Assembly (NCBI RefSeq): GCF_002368035.1
Contig: NZ_AP018224.1
Coordinates: 62,001 to 126,000, forward strand
Origin: Nostoc linckia NIES-25
Lineage (GTDB): Bacteria; Cyanobacteriota; Cyanobacteriia; Cyanobacteriales; Nostocaceae
Direction: 5' to 3'
Length of the DNA stretch: 64,000 nt
Shown: in pieces, positions 62,401 through 64,000 of the stretch
Position numbering within the stretch: position 1 is the stretch's first letter
Layout of the letters: every line of letters starts with the position of its first letter
Made by a program: the position numbers and the translations under genes
Notes under the pieces: model-generated
What the model saw: only the letters and a program-made list of their open reading frames with translations
What the model was told of the DNA's origin: nothing
Database searches by the model: none

Positions 62401-64000
62401 ATTTTTACCGCCACTTATATTCTAAAGGTCGAGTGTGGCGCATCTTTGCTAGAGAACACACGGGACTATTAGAAAGGGATGTCCGCGAAGAATTAGAAAA
62501 TCGCTTTATCACAGGTCGCCACCGTTACGACCCCAATCTTCTTTCTGCTACTTCAACCCTGGAAATGGGGATTGATATTGGTACGCTTTCTTCTGTTTTA
62601 TTGTGTTCCGTTCCCCCAGCCCAAGCCAATTACCAACAGCGTATTGGTCGTGCAGGTCGTCGAGATGGTAATGCTTTTATCGCTGCGATCGCTAACGGTA
62701 CTCCCCACGATTTATATTTCTGGGCTGACCCCATGTTAATGATTGCAGGTGGGGTAGATACTCCCGGTTCTTACCTCGATGCTTCAGCAATTTTACAACG
62801 CCAACTCACTGCTTACTGTCTCGACCGTTGGGTATCCCAAGGTATCACCCCAGACCAACTACCCGAACGATTTGGCACTGTTTTAGATAGCGTCCAGCAA
62901 CGTGATTTAACTCGCTTTCCTTATACATGGCTAAATTTTATTGAAAATCAACAATTAGAACTACTGCAAGATTTTCTCGATCTCTTCCAAAATCAAATAT
63001 CCCACCGTAGTGCCGAACAATTAAGAATATTTATTGAGAAAGGCGAAAACGATGAAGGGGGATTGCGTTGGCGCATTGTCAATCGCTTGCAGGAAGTAGT
63101 GGAAGAACGCCGACGCTTAAAAAACCAAAGTGATACCTTACGGCGACGTATTAAAGATAAGGAAAAAGCTGCTAAGAGTCAAAATCACGAAGAAGAACTA
63201 GCGGAACTCCACCGCGAACGGGGCGGATTGATGGAGTTAGTGAAAAATATCAGCGATAAAAATACCCTCAACTTCTTTACTGATGAAGGGTTGCTACCTA
63301 ATTATGCTTTCCCCGAACCAGGTGTAATGCTCAAGTCAATTATTTGGCGACAAAAGAATATCAAAGGAGATGGTGCATCTGGCAAATACGAAACCTTTAC
63401 CTTTGAGTACGAACGTCCTGGTGCGATCGCCTTGCGGGAACTTGCTCCTTCTGGTGTATTTTATGCCGAGGGAAACCGCGTCAAAATTGACCAAATCGAC
63501 TTAAATATTTCCCAAATTGAAGAGTGGCGCTTGTGTAGAAACTGTTCCTATGCTGCTCTCACTATTTTAGATGCAGCTAAAGAACCAGCTTGTCCACGCT
63601 GTGGGGACAGGATGTGGTCAGATGCAGGACGTAAGCGCAAAATGATTCGTTTACGCCAAGTTATAGCAACTACCAACGCCAGAGAAAGCCGTATTGGTGA
63701 TGACAAAGATGAGCGCCAACCAGCCTTTTTCACTCAACAAATGTTGGTAGATTTTGAACCGGAAGCACGGGAAAAGACTTTTGTAATTAAAGATGATGAA
63801 TTTCCCTTTGGTTTTGAATTTATTTCACGAGTCACCTTTCGAGAAGTCAATTTTGGGGAGGGTAATTCCCAATCTGAAAATTTTGAAGTCGCTGGAATTA
63901 ACCGTCCCCGTCCTGGTTTTCAAATTTGTCGCCATTGCGGTAAAGTTCAAACTGATCCAGAAAAACCAGAACACGCTTTGACTTGTTCTCGACGTGAAAA
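59499..64000 (+). CDS. YprA-type helicase with DUF1998 start, cut by window edge
   Basis: The frame is open from the ATG at 59499 to the last base, at least 1500 residues, with no stop seen in the parts I checked. Walker A is GTGSGKTE at 98-105 in ATGTGSGKTECF, motif II is D-E-I-H at 228-231 in VVDEIHTFDG, motif III is GTSATLGGS, and motifs V/VI are STLEMGIDIG and YQQRIGRAGRRDG. Zinc ribbons are present (CRNCSYA...CPRCGD, CRHCGK), and the last part (VFYAEGNRV, LCRNCSYA) is the beginning of DUF1998. It resembles DISARM DrmA with DrmB (DUF1998) fused on, or a YprA-MrfA-type single chain. It is the paralogue of the DruE-like helicase at 14732-21100. The C-terminus is outside the window. Confidence 0.85.
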   Translation, partial: MLPSVVASEVRASIEDFLKTEFRPASPGFEGLMQRFLATPEAVFKGPYLSVGLPFRPGSTGADYFPDVPMAFPPHRHQEQAFARLKAPYYQSTLVATGTGSGKTECFLLPILNHCYQHESEPGIKALLIYPMNALATDQAKRLASLIWHNPKLKGKVTAGLFVGESERDPKAMMGEDHIITDKNILRQCPPDILLTNYKMLDYLLIRPGDQPLWAGNIPETLRYLVVDEIHTFDGAQGTDLACLIRRLKARLQTPERHLACVGTSATLGGSGNKGDMLNYATTVFDEPFDQNALVEEDRLTCGEFLFDAYINPLPIPEPDKLEILKAANYQTIEEYICAQHQLWFEAAITEEFNNNEWRVELGDRLKSLPIVHNLLKVLDQGAIALPELWQKLSRKMRLPDSDDPIYQAALFDSLIALCAIARRQLHVALVPWVNIRLQFWLRELRRMVGTVEKQPELVFADDQASEEKERVLPVIHCRDCGSTGWGGLRQQVTNHKIACDLRDFYKAYFANDPLITYIFPHRNPDNDRGWLSWKLCKECLTLNRTDAHRCSKCASEEFISVIEPDQDAIVRTIKTKNGNPRRISNHDCPFCGSKDGLAILGSRAASLASAAIGTLFSSAYNDDRKLITFSDSVQDAAHRAGFFETRTFRTTLRSALRQHLDNKAKGWNLADIRADFSQYWRNEIGGDGDYIATFMPSDLEWLREWEELQQAGTAKPSLVELINKRLDWEVIAEIGLRTNLGASLERTDTCAIYLDSNLLNLACLNLLERIRNEIGGLENLDRQTLHRFLLGLIYHLRLQGGILHSVTENYIESGGQTFRLQQPLFMPGFGPSSLAPVYFVQNGNFPRFEALVRPSGKVTWCENWAFKLFSSYTPLIVAQVETLYNLVLNQLVAHEMFGVRETRNGAKVWGIEQTALYLDITAHHLECDKCGHSITASPQELTLWTDTPCMRPKCTGKYQPSERKTRDFYRHLYSKGRVWRIFAREHTGLLERDVREELENRFITGRHRYDPNLLSATSTLEMGIDIGTLSSVLLCSVPPAQANYQQRIGRAGRRDGNAFIAAIANGTPHDLYFWADPMLMIAGGVDTPGSYLDASAILQRQLTAYCLDRWVSQGITPDQLPERFGTVLDSVQQRDLTRFPYTWLNFIENQQLELLQDFLDLFQNQISHRSAEQLRIFIEKGENDEGGLRWRIVNRLQEVVEERRRLKNQSDTLRRRIKDKEKAAKSQNHEEELAELHRERGGLMELVKNISDKNTLNFFTDEGLLPNYAFPEPGVMLKSIIWRQKNIKGDGASGKYETFTFEYERPGAIALRELAPSGVFYAEGNRVKIDQIDLNISQIEEWRLCRNCSYAALTILDAAKEPACPRCGDRMWSDAGRKRKMIRLRQVIATTNARESRIGDDKDERQPAFFTQQMLVDFEPEAREKTFVIKDDEFPFGFEFISRVTFREVNFGEGNSQSENFEVAGINRPRPGFQICRHCGKVQTDPEKPEHALTCSRRE

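Noticed and set aside
1..64000. CRISPR arrays, tRNA, rRNA genes
   Set aside because: No regularly spaced direct repeats of 25-40 bases and no cloverleaf-like or rRNA-like segments were noticed in any intergenic region.

Overview
The window looks like a filamentous, Nostoc-like cyanobacterium. It is AT-rich, and the octamer GCGATCGC (the cyanobacterial HIP1 site) recurs, for example at 2633-2640, 3086-3093, 4672-4679 and 5718-5725. Most of the window reads as accessory DNA: no housekeeping genes, no tRNA or rRNA that I can see, an integrase, phage/plasmid-type genes, relics, small inverted-repeat elements and at least three large candidate defence loci.

Layout. (1) 1-6.6 kb: a possible PD-(D/E)XK-fold protein, a relic of an MFS transporter, an OmpR-type response regulator with its histidine kinase, a convergent PepSY protein, two tandem COG4705/DUF347 membrane proteins and a PAP2 phosphatase. 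This looks like an envelope or stress signalling module. (2) 6.6-14.6 kb: a mostly minus-strand mobile region with a truncated A1S_2505-like gene, small unknowns, a Gp157-family protein, an HNH nuclease, a GNAT-like protein, a tyrosine recombinase and ribbon-helix-helix-like proteins. (3) 14.7-26.5 kb: a Druantia-III-like system made of a 967-aa DruH-like protein, a 307-aa extra protein and a 2122-aa DruE-like YprA/DUF1998 helicase, with a divergent WYL-domain regulator. (4) 26.9-33.9 kb: a secreted S1/P1 nuclease, then a minus-strand cassette of a GHKL ATPase, a STAS-like/winged-helix protein, a metallo-beta-lactamase-fold protein ending in Ala-Gly, an E2-E1-JAB fusion protein and a 4-TM protein. 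(5) 34.2-38.3 kb: two small inverted-repeat elements, a GIY-YIG-like protein, unknowns and a decayed gene. (6) 38.5 kb to the end: one long plus-strand array, interrupted only by a minus-strand gene at 50.0-50.7 kb and cut by the window edge.

How array 6 may work. Its first half has TerY-type vWA, kinase with zinc ribbon, UPF1-like SF1 helicase, a protein with a C-terminal HEPN-like motif, a coiled-coil McrB-like AAA+ NTPase, and a DUF2357 McrC-like protein in which I see no nuclease motif. This matches what I remember of coiled-coil McrBC systems (CoCoNuTs) linked to TerY-P signalling. Its second half has a SNF2-family helicase, a very large N6-adenine methyltransferase, a miniature RavA/MoxR-like P-loop protein and a YprA helicase running into DUF1998, which matches a DISARM class-1-like core. 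Joined, they look like a DISARM-related antiviral array with an RNA-targeting McrBC-type arm.

The two most interesting loci are this composite array and the E2-E1-JAB/MBL/GHKL cassette. The cassette has no visible ubiquitin-like protein, but its MBL-fold protein ends in a flexible tail with a terminal glycine, like a conjugation substrate. All functional assignments come from motif reading and remembered family knowledge; no database search was possible.
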